Part shown: piece by piece, positions 53,603-62,164 of the stretch
How positions within the stretch are numbered: position 1 is the stretch's first letter
Layout of the letters: each line of letters opens with the position of its first letter
Assembly (NCBI RefSeq): GCF_018343515.1
Contig: NZ_JAGYPD010000005.1
Location: forward strand, 140,908-204,907
Direction: 5' to 3'
Origin: Bacillus sp. FJAT-50079
GTDB taxonomy: Bacteria; Bacillota; Bacilli; Bacillales; Bacillaceae_C
DNA: 64,000 nucleotides
The notes under the pieces: generated by a model
Databases searched by the model: none
Told to the model about the DNA's origin: nothing
Seen by the model: the letters and a program-made list of their open reading frames with translations, nothing else
Translations under genes and position numbers: made by a program

Positions 53603-54277
53603 ATGGAAAAAATATTGATCATTGAAGATGAAGAAAATATTCGAAGCTTTATTTTAATTAATTTGAAAAGATATGGGTATAGCGTTCTTGAAGCAGAAAG
53701 CGGGGAAATGGGTTTACAATTATTACGTGAGCATCACGATATTTCCCTCATATTATTAGATATTATGATGCCAGGAATCGACGGATTTCAAGTATGCAAA
53801 CAAATTCGCGAAACGAATCAGCAGATCGGCATCATTATGCTAACCGCAAAAACGATGGAACTAGATAAGGTTCAAGGTTTGCTGAACGGTGCTGATGATT
53901 ATGTAGCAAAGCCGTTTAGCCCGAATGAATTAATTGCTAGAATTCAATCTCTATTGCGGAGAATTCACATTCAAACGAAGGATAAAATGAAAGGTCTATC
54001 CCTAGATCGCGCCCAAAGATGCTTAATTAAAGATGAGAAAAAAATTGAATTATCTCCGACTGAATACGACATACTATCATTGCTTGACATGGCCAAAGGC
54101 GAAGCGATCAGTCGACATGATATATTAGACGAAGTATGGGGTGTGAATTATCTAGGTGATCCTAAAATTGTGGATGTCAATATTCGGAGAATTCGCCGGA
54201 AAGTAGAAATAAATCCATCAGAACCAGATTTTATTCAAACAATTTGGGGATTCGGATATAAATGGGTAAAAGAATGA
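53603..54277 (+). CDS. OmpR-family response regulator
   Basis: A 224-aa regulator: receiver with DEEN (about 8-11), phospho-acceptor Asp in LILLDIMMPGIDGF (about 53), TAKT and DDYVAKPFSP, then an OmpR winged helix (about 128-222) ending FIQTIWGFGYKW. ATG at 53603 has GAGGGG upstream; an in-frame start at 53585 overlaps the previous stop and is less likely. Probable partner of the adjacent kinase. Confidence 0.95.
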   Translation: MEKILIIEDEENIRSFILINLKRYGYSVLEAESGEMGLQLLREHHDISLILLDIMMPGIDGFQVCKQIRETNQQIGIIMLTAKTMELDKVQGLLNGADDYVAKPFSPNELIARIQSLLRRIHIQTKDKMKGLSLDRAQRCLIKDEKKIELSPTEYDILSLLDMAKGEAISRHDILDEVWGVNYLGDPKIVDVNIRRIRRKVEINPSEPDFIQTIWGFGYKWVKE

Positions 54278-55665
54278 ACAGGAAAACAGGCATTCAGAAA
54301 CGATTGTTCTTTCAGCACTTACTGATCATCTCTTTAACTGTTTCACTATTGGAAGGCGTTTTTTTTGTTAGTATCTATCAATATTATTACAAGTCAACAG
54401 AAGAAATGCTAACCGCCCACGCAAAGACATCAGCTAATTTTGCGATGCGTTTTTTGGATATTTCCCCTTTTAACATTCAATTAAATTTATCAAAATTATT
54501 AAATGAGTTCATGATGCCCCAAGCTGAGATGCAAATTATTTCTCCTTCAGGCGATATCATCGTCTCCTCAACTGGATTTCCAACGAACGAAACGATTGAT
54601 ACCGAGCAATTGCGGGCTGCAACGATTGAGCAACCGGCTGCATGGAAAGGTAGAAGTAAAATAGCTGATGAACGAATTATGGCGACCATTGTTCCATTGC
54701 AATATGAGGACGAAACATTCATCTACTTCCGATATGTCATCTCGCTTTCATTAATCGATCAGCTTTTTTGGAAACTAAGCCTGTTTGCCATTGGCATCGG
54801 AATTTTGATTATTTCACTCGTCATGCTATTTAGCGTCATCTTAGCTAAAAAAATTACGACACCATTAACAAATTTAACAGAGGCTTCAAAACAGCTCGCA
54901 GAGGGACATTTTACAACAAGAATTAATGAAAATTATATCGGGGAGCTCGGGACATTGGCAACCTCGTTTAATGAATTAGGACGGTCCTTACTGCAGCATG
55001 AAAACCTAAAAAATCAATTTATTTCTTCTGTCTCACATGAACTAAGAACGCCTCTTACAAGTATAAAAGGGTGGAGTGAGACATTAATTTCCGGCAGTTT
55101 AGATGATATGCAGGAATTGATAACTGGCCTACAAATCATTACAAACGAAACAGACAGACTGAAAACAATGGTAGAAGAACTGCTTGATTTCTCACAGTTT
55201 AATCATCAATTATTAAAAATAGAGAAAACGACATTTCCTATATGTACACTTATTTCTGAAGTCGTGCTTCAATTCGATAAACACTGTAAAAGTAAGCAAA
55301 TAAGCTTACAAGTGGAAGCAGTACCTGACATTCTCCTCTACGCTGATAAAAATCGTATAAAGCAAGTATTCATTAATCTAATCGATAATGCGATTAAATA
55401 CAGTGACCAAGGAGGAAACATCACAATTGACGGAACCGTAGATCAAGCATCTTTAATATGCAAAGTTCGTGATACTGGCGCAGGAATTAATAAGAAAGAT
55501 CTACCAAACATTATGGACCCTTTTTATAAAGCTAATGAAAACGTAGCTGGGGCTGGACTTGGATTAGCGATTTGCCAACAAATTATAAAATTGCATCATG
55601 GCCAGCTTACAATTGAAAGTGAAGAAGGTACCGGCACCATTGTTACCGTTATCCTTCCTCTTTAA
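54274..55665 (+). CDS. Sensor histidine kinase
   Basis: A 463-aa kinase: helix 1 at about 11-35, an extracytoplasmic sensor of about 120 residues, helix 2 at about 166-190, HAMP about 191-243, phospho-acceptor His in SSVSHELRTPLTSIKGW (about 255), ATPase boxes DNAIKY, DTGAGINKKD and GAGLGLAIC. The ATG at 54274 overlaps the regulator stop as ATGA; an in-frame ATG at 54262 is equally possible. Confidence 0.93.
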   Translation: MNRKTGIQKRLFFQHLLIISLTVSLLEGVFFVSIYQYYYKSTEEMLTAHAKTSANFAMRFLDISPFNIQLNLSKLLNEFMMPQAEMQIISPSGDIIVSSTGFPTNETIDTEQLRAATIEQPAAWKGRSKIADERIMATIVPLQYEDETFIYFRYVISLSLIDQLFWKLSLFAIGIGILIISLVMLFSVILAKKITTPLTNLTEASKQLAEGHFTTRINENYIGELGTLATSFNELGRSLLQHENLKNQFISSVSHELRTPLTSIKGWSETLISGSLDDMQELITGLQIITNETDRLKTMVEELLDFSQFNHQLLKIEKTTFPICTLISEVVLQFDKHCKSKQISLQVEAVPDILLYADKNRIKQVFINLIDNAIKYSDQGGNITIDGTVDQASLICKVRDTGAGINKKDLPNIMDPFYKANENVAGAGLGLAICQQIIKLHHGQLTIESEEGTGTIVTVILPL

Positions 55666-55670
55666 TTATA

Positions 55671-55707
55671 AAAATAAATCCCCAAACGTGTCTGGGGATT
55701 TATTTTT
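55671..55707. terminator. Bidirectional terminator
   Basis: AAAATAAATCCCCA and TGGGGATTTATTTT form a perfect arm pair around AACGTGTC; it serves the convergent kinase and FtsH-like genes and touches the latter's stop codon. Confidence 0.93.
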
Positions 55708-57439
55708 ATGCGTAAACAATTGTATTTTGTTGAGATATAATTTTTCCTGCAACAATTTCCTGTACCTCTGCCCCATCTAACGTTTCTTTTTTCATGAGGG
55801 CTTCAACAAGCTGGTGGAACACTTGATCATGCTTTTGAATCATTTGCTCCGTATTTTCAAGGGCCTGCTGGAATAATTCCTGCATTTTCGTATCTTTTTC
55901 ACCTTTTTGGAATGTTAATGTAAATCCATCTTGAAGCATTCCTGTATCAACCATCTGTTCTAAAATATGTTTGGCCTGCTGGACATCTCCGCTTACACCA
56001 ATGCTATGCTCACCGAGATGTACTCGCTCAGCGACTCCACCTGCTAAAATCATACTCACTTGATCTAGCAATTCACTCGTTGTTGTTAAGTGGAGTTCCT
56101 TCTGGATAGGAGCTACATAGCCAAGTGCTTGTCCACGTGGGATAATCGTTGCTTTACGCACTGATCCTGGCTTCGTAAGTTCTTGAATTAATGCATGTCC
56201 AGCTTCATGAATCGCAACACGGCGCTTTGTTTCTGGATCATTCAATGCCCTTGATGTGCTTCCGAGAATCGTTCGATCAATCGCGTAATCAAGATCTCCC
56301 ATATCGACTGTATCTCTGCCTTCCCTAACTGCTTTTCTGCTTGCAGATTCAAATAATGAACTGATTTCAGCACCTGAGAAGCCTGAAGTACTTTCAGCGA
56401 GGGTGTCTAATGAAGCAACAACAGCATCGGAAAGACGTTTTCCCTTCGTATGAATATCGATGATTTCCTTACGTCCTTTCATATCTGGAAGCGGCACTTG
56501 GAATGTAAAATCGATTCTTCCTGGACGCAGGAACGCATCATCAAGCATATCCTTTCGGTTCGTCGCTGCAATGAAGAGAATTTGATCGTTTTCATGCCCG
56601 CCATCAAGCTGAACGAGAAGTTCCGTCAACGTTTTTTCCGCTTCTTCTCCACCATGCGCTTTTCGTTTCCCTGCAAGTGCGTCGACTTCATCGATGAAAA
56701 TAACCGCTGGAGTTTGCTTTCTTGCATTTTCAAATAAACTGCGAACACGCGATGCCCCAACTCCGACAAATAGCTCTGTAAATGCCGAGCCACTAGATGA
56801 GTAGAATGTAGCACCAATTTCTTTTGCCATCGCTTGGGCTAACAATGTTTTACCAGTCCCTGGTGGTCCATATAATAGAATACCTTTCGGCGGCTTAATC
56901 CCAATTAATGCCGAGCGTGCTGGATCTTTAAAAATTTCTAATGTTTGATGAATCTCTTCCTTCATTTCTTCAGGAAGTCCGCCAATATCATCTAATGTAA
57001 TTGATGGTAGTGGTGTCACCTTCGACGTGCTTTGTTTCATTTTTGCAGTGCCGACTCCACCCTTCTTCCTTACAACGATCGCTGTTGCAATCAGCATAAG
57101 AACGATCGCACCAAGAAGAACATTATTAACTGTACTCCCGTTGGAATATTGATAATTAATATGATATTTTTCTACCAATTGCTCTACTAACGGGCTATTT
57201 GGCCGAAAATGAGAAATATATTTTCCGTCTGGTGTTTCTATATATAAAGTACCGTTGGACATTTCTTTTAAAGTAACCAATTCACCATTTTGCGCTTGAA
57301 TCGTTTTTTCAATTGCCGAGAATGGAATGACGGTTCCTTTATTAAAGCTTACTAATGCCCATACAATACATGCAATAACGACAACTAAACCAATGGCTAA
57401 AGGAACAATCTTCGCTGCGATTTTGGAATTCGACTTCAC
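55706..57439 (-). CDS. FtsH-like membrane AAA zinc protease (paralogue)
   Basis: A 577-aa protein: helix 1 (about 11-30), an extracytoplasmic domain (about 35-104), helix 2 (about 105-123), AAA domain with Walker A GPPGTGKT (191-198), the pore segment FVGVGASRVR (about 224-233), Walker B VIFIDEVDAL (about 246-255) and Arg finger region FLRPGRID. The zinc protease motif is HEAGH (411-415) with a third ligand Asp in SGDVQQA (about 485). All catalytic residues are present. It is about 60 residues shorter than usual FtsH and distant from it, so it is probably a second paralogue. Start GTG, 8 nt after GGAG. Confidence 0.9.
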   Translation of the reverse strand: MKSNSKIAAKIVPLAIGLVVVIACIVWALVSFNKGTVIPFSAIEKTIQAQNGELVTLKEMSNGTLYIETPDGKYISHFRPNSPLVEQLVEKYHINYQYSNGSTVNNVLLGAIVLMLIATAIVVRKKGGVGTAKMKQSTSKVTPLPSITLDDIGGLPEEMKEEIHQTLEIFKDPARSALIGIKPPKGILLYGPPGTGKTLLAQAMAKEIGATFYSSSGSAFTELFVGVGASRVRSLFENARKQTPAVIFIDEVDALAGKRKAHGGEEAEKTLTELLVQLDGGHENDQILFIAATNRKDMLDDAFLRPGRIDFTFQVPLPDMKGRKEIIDIHTKGKRLSDAVVASLDTLAESTSGFSGAEISSLFESASRKAVREGRDTVDMGDLDYAIDRTILGSTSRALNDPETKRRVAIHEAGHALIQELTKPGSVRKATIIPRGQALGYVAPIQKELHLTTTSELLDQVSMILAGGVAERVHLGEHSIGVSGDVQQAKHILEQMVDTGMLQDGFTLTFQKGEKDTKMQELFQQALENTEQMIQKHDQVFHQLVEALMKKETLDGAEVQEIVAGKIISQQNTIVYA

Positions 57440-57546
57440 TGTTCCATCTCCTTTGTTAATATGAATCTATTATAGTATACATCGAATAGAAATAAAGATC
57501 ATTAGACATATTATGACATTTACATGAACCCTTGAATTTTTCACAA

Positions 57547-57585
57547 AAAAAAGAGGACTCACCTTTGTAGGCAATCCTCTCCACC
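57547..57585 (-). terminator. Terminator after mgsA
   Basis: GAGGACT and AATCCTC form the core arms; TTTTTTTT follows on the minus strand. Confidence 0.85.
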
Positions 57586-57591
57586 TTTTTA

Positions 57592-57993
57592 TTATTCGTT
57601 GTCTAACACATTTCTCCAATCTAAATAGCCTGTATCAAGCCCGCGAAGTAAAATTTCCGCTGTTCCCATATTCGTTGCAAGCGGAACATTGTATACATCC
57701 GATAAGCGCATGAGAGCGGAAATATCTGGCTCATGCGGTTGTGCTGTTAATGGATCGCGGAAGAAAATGACCATATCCATTTCATTTTGCGCGATATACG
57801 CTCCAATTTGCTGGTCACCGCCAAGTGGGCCCGATTGGAAGCGATGCACGTCTAGTCCTGTCGCCTCTGTGATTCTTTTTCCTGTCGTACCTGTTGCAAA
57901 CAGACGATGTTTTTCTAAAATGAGTTTATATGCGATTGCAAATTGAACCATATCTTCTTTCTTTTTGTCATGAGCGATTAATGCAATATTCAT
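57592..57993 (-). CDS. mgsA: Methylglyoxal synthase
   Basis: A 133-aa enzyme converting dihydroxyacetone phosphate to methylglyoxal. [14 protein letters not shown] (about 3-16), the phosphate loop ATGTTGKRI (about 33-41), the catalytic Asp in [12 protein letters not shown] (about 54-65) and [14 protein letters not shown] are family marks. The gene is 6 nt behind the TPR protein gene, so co-transcribed. In B. subtilis mgsA sits in the dapB locus, so this context differs. Confidence 0.97.
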   Translation of the reverse strand: MNIALIAHDKKKEDMVQFAIAYKLILEKHRLFATGTTGKRITEATGLDVHRFQSGPLGGDQQIGAYIAQNEMDMVIFFRDPLTAQPHEPDISALMRLSDVYNVPLATNMGTAEILLRGLDTGYLDWRNVLDNE

Positions 57994-57999
57994 CCATCA

Positions 58000-60516
58000 T
58001 CATTCCTTGTCTATTTTAATTTCAACTGGCATTTCAACTTTCACCTGTTCCGCGTAATCCATCCATTCATATTGACGGAGCCTTACTTCAAATAATCTTA
58101 GAGGGCCGCGAAACGCTTCAGGATTCGATGTCATTTCCGCCAATGCCGACTGATTCTCTTCTTTCTCAGCTTTGATTTCTTCAACCATCTTTTCCAATTC
58201 CGCAATTGGCTCTCGGAAAAAGATTTGAATATCTCTTTCAATTGCTTTTTCGAACAACTCAAACTGCTGGAAAAACTGAGTAGAAATAGCCGTGGCCGTT
58301 TCTTGGAAACTTTCATTTTGAATAAAGTTTTTAAACGTGTTTGTTAATACCGTATTATTTTTCGGGAGTACACCTAAAAGTTTTCCCGCTCCTTTTAATA
58401 ATACTTGCGAAGGTGTTCGGCGCAGCATAATGTTTTCCTGCTCAATGTGAACGGCGCTCGTCATTCGATCGGCATCACGGCGCCAATCATTAAGTACTTG
58501 AAAATCACAGCTTAAATGAATTCTTTCTTCAGCGAGCATCGCATTAAAGGCTTGCTCCCACTCACTCAACTGCTCTTGGCTTAATTCAAATTCATTTTTC
58601 GAAAAAGAAATCCAATCTTGAAGCGAGCTTGCGTAAATGGGCATGACATTTTCCTCAATGTACGAGGCAATTCGTTTATTCATCTCTTCGTTCAATGCAA
58701 TGTGAATCGTTTTAAAATCACTATCATCTTTTATAATTTCTGATGTATTTTTAATAATCTCGGGAATTGTTTTTTCAAATTCAGCTTTAATTTCATATTT
58801 AATCGTTTGAAATGCCTCTTTGATCACCCGTTTCTTTTCATCAACAAGATCATCAAGCTGATGAATCGAGCCTTTTAGTTTACCTAAAATATCTTCGTCT
58901 TGATCAACGGATTTGATTAATTCCTGCTCAACAATGACCTGCTGTTCGATTAATTGTGCAAGCAATCTTCGAATTTCCGCCAACAACCTCGTTACTCGTT
59001 TACGCTTCCATTCATCTCTCTGATCGCGAATCGATTCAAGCCATTGCTCCTCTATATCGAAAACATGTGCAACTGGAAAATAAGCTTGGATGTTCTTCCT
59101 TAAATCATCCAATGACGTTTCAGGGCTCTCGGACCGCAGCATAAAATCAATGTGAAGCTCGGGCAGTTGCTCTTTTATATGTATAAGCACGAGCTGCTCA
59201 TCATGTGTAAAAGGAGCATTTGTATTTAAGGTAAATAAACAATGGTCGGCCAATCTCGTCAATGGATGACTTGCCCACTTATTTTCTGGAACATATAAAA
59301 TCGATAAAGACTGCGGCAACGCTTTTTCATTGTTCGTCACTCGATCTTGATAACGATCAATGGTTGATTGATCATTGAACAATACATATTGGTTTGATAG
59401 ATCGGACATCTGCCCAATCAACGTTAAAGTTGACTCATCCATATGAATTTTATGTCCATCAGCCCAGTTTTGGATTTTGCGGAATAATGTGACACTCTCC
59501 GTAAATAATTGATCTTCATTTTGTGAATCAGCTAAAAGGGCTTCTGCCTTGCTAACCATTTCTTCTTCCATATATTCTGAAAATAAATCATTCCACGCTA
59601 GTAAACTAGCAGCTGCTGCAAAAGCAGTCGAAGAAGAAGCAATGTTTATCCATGCTTTTAAAAGGTCTGGTGCGATATCTTTGCAGACGGAAATCGAATA
59701 TTTCCCACTTACCATTTTCATATAGGCAGACTGATATAAAGTAGGTAATTGCTTCCATTGATAATCAAATTGATTGTCGTTTAAAAATGAATTTATCTCT
59801 TGAAGCCATGTAAAATAGGTGTTTTCCTTTTGATAACTGCTCCACAGATCAACCAAAAGTTTTTCTAATTCCTTCATATCGATCGACGCTAACAGCGTCA
59901 GTGCTGAGATAAAATACCCAGGTGGTTTCGTTATGTGCCCAGCTTTTGCATATTTACTAAGCAGTTGAAACCATTCCAATGACTTCGTCCGAACGGCTTC
60001 ATTCACAGCTAGATCAACAGCGCTTTCCCAGTCATTTTGTTCTTCAAAAAAAGCCCGGGCAATTGTCGTTACATTTGGGTAACTCGGATTCAGAACGACG
60101 ACATGCTTCATCATTTGATCCGCCTCAGCAATCCTTTGTTCTGATAAATATAATTCAAAAAGCTGTAACGTAATTTCCGTATTTAACGTAAGTGAATCCG
60201 TCGAAATCGATCGATATAAATTTTCAGCTGTTTCGAACAATTCAAGCTCAAGATAAGCATCCGCCATGTTTTTTTTCGCCCATGGCTCCAACTCATTCTG
60301 AATATTTTCCCATTTATAAATGGCTGCTTCGAAATCTTGCATTTGGAAGTATACTTCCCCTTGGGCAAAGCGAATATTAGAAAGGTCGGGAATTTCTTTC
60401 TTCTGTTCCGAAAAATATAGGTTACCAAGAACATTCGCTGGATGCTCCACTTTATCCGCTTCTAGAGTAAATGTTTCATAATATGTTTTTTGGATCAACG
60501 AATTTTCCAGTGTCAT
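58000..60516 (-). CDS. TPR protein with possible degenerate dynamin-like core
   Basis: An 838-aa cytoplasmic protein. Residues about 30-200 contain TPR-like helix pairs (RFAQGEVYFQMQDFEAAIYKWE, KNMADAYLELELFETAENLY). About 385-490 reads like the second half of a G domain (LADHCLFTLNTNAPFTHDEQ, ELHIDFMLR). The remainder is long amphipathic helix with heavy charge. I find no GxxxxGKS P-loop, so GTP hydrolysis is unlikely. This resembles dynamin-family proteins that lost the nucleotide site, but the relation is inferred from pattern only. ATG at 60516 is chosen; GAGAGGA is close. Function unknown. Confidence 0.68.
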   Translation of the reverse strand: MTLENSLIQKTYYETFTLEADKVEHPANVLGNLYFSEQKKEIPDLSNIRFAQGEVYFQMQDFEAAIYKWENIQNELEPWAKKNMADAYLELELFETAENLYRSISTDSLTLNTEITLQLFELYLSEQRIAEADQMMKHVVVLNPSYPNVTTIARAFFEEQNDWESAVDLAVNEAVRTKSLEWFQLLSKYAKAGHITKPPGYFISALTLLASIDMKELEKLLVDLWSSYQKENTYFTWLQEINSFLNDNQFDYQWKQLPTLYQSAYMKMVSGKYSISVCKDIAPDLLKAWINIASSSTAFAAAASLLAWNDLFSEYMEEEMVSKAEALLADSQNEDQLFTESVTLFRKIQNWADGHKIHMDESTLTLIGQMSDLSNQYVLFNDQSTIDRYQDRVTNNEKALPQSLSILYVPENKWASHPLTRLADHCLFTLNTNAPFTHDEQLVLIHIKEQLPELHIDFMLRSESPETSLDDLRKNIQAYFPVAHVFDIEEQWLESIRDQRDEWKRKRVTRLLAEIRRLLAQLIEQQVIVEQELIKSVDQDEDILGKLKGSIHQLDDLVDEKKRVIKEAFQTIKYEIKAEFEKTIPEIIKNTSEIIKDDSDFKTIHIALNEEMNKRIASYIEENVMPIYASSLQDWISFSKNEFELSQEQLSEWEQAFNAMLAEERIHLSCDFQVLNDWRRDADRMTSAVHIEQENIMLRRTPSQVLLKGAGKLLGVLPKNNTVLTNTFKNFIQNESFQETATAISTQFFQQFELFEKAIERDIQIFFREPIAELEKMVEEIKAEKEENQSALAEMTSNPEAFRGPLRLFEVRLRQYEWMDYAEQVKVEMPVEIKIDKE

Positions 60517-60541
60517 TCCTCTCACCATCTTTCTTTCGTAA

Positions 60542-61531
60542 TCATACTTTATGATCTGCTGGATAAACGAGACCAATTTGTTTTCTTGCCTCAGCTAAAA
60601 TACGAGCGGTAATCAGTGAGTGATCGTATGAATTGATCATTGATTCTCTCTTTCCCGCTTGTATTAGGCGAAGAAACTCCTCTACTTCATAATACATAGA
60701 TGGGTGTTCTGTTTCTTCGTTAATTTTTTCCAATTCCCCATTACGATAACGAATTTCAAGTTTTCCCGGTGTCGATGGATTTTGGATGATCATCGTCCCT
60801 TCTTCTCCTTGAATTTCGATTGGCAAATAAGAGGTCGATATTTTTGAATGAACAACGACTGCTTCAAAATCATCATACTTCAATAAAACCATCCCATTCC
60901 CATCAACACCTGACTCTAACATCACTCCATTCGCCTTTATACTTTTTGGTTCGCCAAATAGTAATACGAGTGGATAAATGCAATAAACGCCAAGATCCAT
61001 TAAAGAACCATTTGAAAAGATCGGGTTAAATGCATTTAATATATTCCCTTCCCGATACGCATCATAACGCGAAGAATATTTGCAATAACTTGAAAAGTAC
61101 ATTCTTACTTTTCCAATTTTATGTATATGCTTTTGAATCGCTTTAAAACTTGGTAGAAACGTTGTTTTCATCGCCTCCATTAAAAGCACTTGATGCTTTT
61201 TCGCCGTTGCAATCATCGCTTCGACTTCTTGTGGATTTGAAGCCAATGGCTTTTCGCATAAAACATGTTTATTATTTTGCAAAAATACAATTGATTGCTC
61301 TGCATGGAAAGAGGTTGGACTTGCAATATAAACGGCATCAAGACAATCACTCTTTGCCATTTCTTCTAGATTTGTGAACACATGCTTCACATCATATTTG
61401 TCGGCAAATTGTCGGCCCTTTTCTTCTGTCCGCGAATAGACGGCCGTTAATTGAAAATCGGGTAAATGTGATGCTGATTGAATGAACTCTTCTGTAATCC
61501 AGTTCGTTCCTACGATGCCAAAACGAATCAT
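60542..61531 (-). CDS. Gfo/Idh/MocA-family oxidoreductase
   Basis: A 329-aa NAD(P)-dependent oxidoreductase. The N-terminal Rossmann part has GIVGTNWITEEF (about 5-16), and the catalytic-region signature HVLCEKPLASNPQEVEA (about 90-105) contains the EKP motif. The C-terminal part is a typical GFO_IDH_MocA fold. Substrates in this family are sugars, inositols or dihydrodiols; none can be named here. It lies just upstream of the TPR gene, probably co-transcribed. Confidence 0.9.
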   Translation of the reverse strand: MIRFGIVGTNWITEEFIQSASHLPDFQLTAVYSRTEEKGRQFADKYDVKHVFTNLEEMAKSDCLDAVYIASPTSFHAEQSIVFLQNNKHVLCEKPLASNPQEVEAMIATAKKHQVLLMEAMKTTFLPSFKAIQKHIHKIGKVRMYFSSYCKYSSRYDAYREGNILNAFNPIFSNGSLMDLGVYCIYPLVLLFGEPKSIKANGVMLESGVDGNGMVLLKYDDFEAVVVHSKISTSYLPIEIQGEEGTMIIQNPSTPGKLEIRYRNGELEKINEETEHPSMYYEVEEFLRLIQAGKRESMINSYDHSLITARILAEARKQIGLVYPADHKV

Positions 61532-61727
61532 TCAAATTACCTCCTATTTATTATATATGTTCAAAATAGCTCCAGTTATGGGCAAGGAAAATTCGGTTTG
61601 TCGTTTTCACCTGACTTTTTGAACATCATAGCGAATTATGTATATATCTACTATATTGCATTTTTCTTCATCTTGCATCGTTCTTGTTAGTTGGAATGAT
61701 ATTTTTTCTGTTTTTTTATTTTTAATC

Positions 61728-61756
61728 TTTATAATCATAGAAGGTTGTGGTAGAAT
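61728..61756 (+). promoter_or_regulatory. Candidate promoter of T-box-serA
   Basis: TTTATA (61728-61733), 17 nt, extended -10 TGGTAGAAT (-10 TAGAAT, 61751-61756). It would give a leader beginning near 61763. Confidence 0.5.
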
Positions 61757-61798
61757 GTTCTGTATATTCTTGTCGAATTTAATTTTATACGAATAAAA

Positions 61799-62110
61799 GT
61801 AATGATGAAGAAGGCTTGTAAAGAAAACGATAGAGAGTCGGTGGTTGGTGGAAACCGATGTATTGTTTACAAATTGCCCAGCACTTCTGAACTGGCCATG
61901 GCCCGGCGTTAGCCGTTACTGACTCGAGGCTGTTACAATTTGTTTTCGCCTCGTTTAGCCCCTACCATTTATTATAGATGAGGCATGCAAAGATATGACT
62001 CTGTGGGCTAAACAATGAAAACATGATTGAATGGCGAACGAGGGTGGCACCACGATCTAACGTCCCTCATAACTAAACGCAATGCGTATGTTATGGGGAC
62101 GTTTTCATTT
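61799..62110 (+). promoter_or_regulatory. T-box leader controlling serA
   Basis: A Stem I opening (AGAGAGTCGG, GGTTGGTGGAAACC at about 61830-61855) is followed by further stems and then the T-box sequence AGGGTGGCACCACG at 62041-62054. A terminator (GTCCCTCATAAC pairing with GTTATGGGGAC, then TTTTCATTTTTT) competes with the antiterminator. Uncharged tRNA should turn serA on. Serine tRNA is expected from the gene; I could not fix the specifier codon by eye. Confidence 0.9.
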
Positions 62111-62164
62111 TTTCATCATGCTAGATCATAATTATTACAAACCAAGAAGAGGGGATTTCAAACC

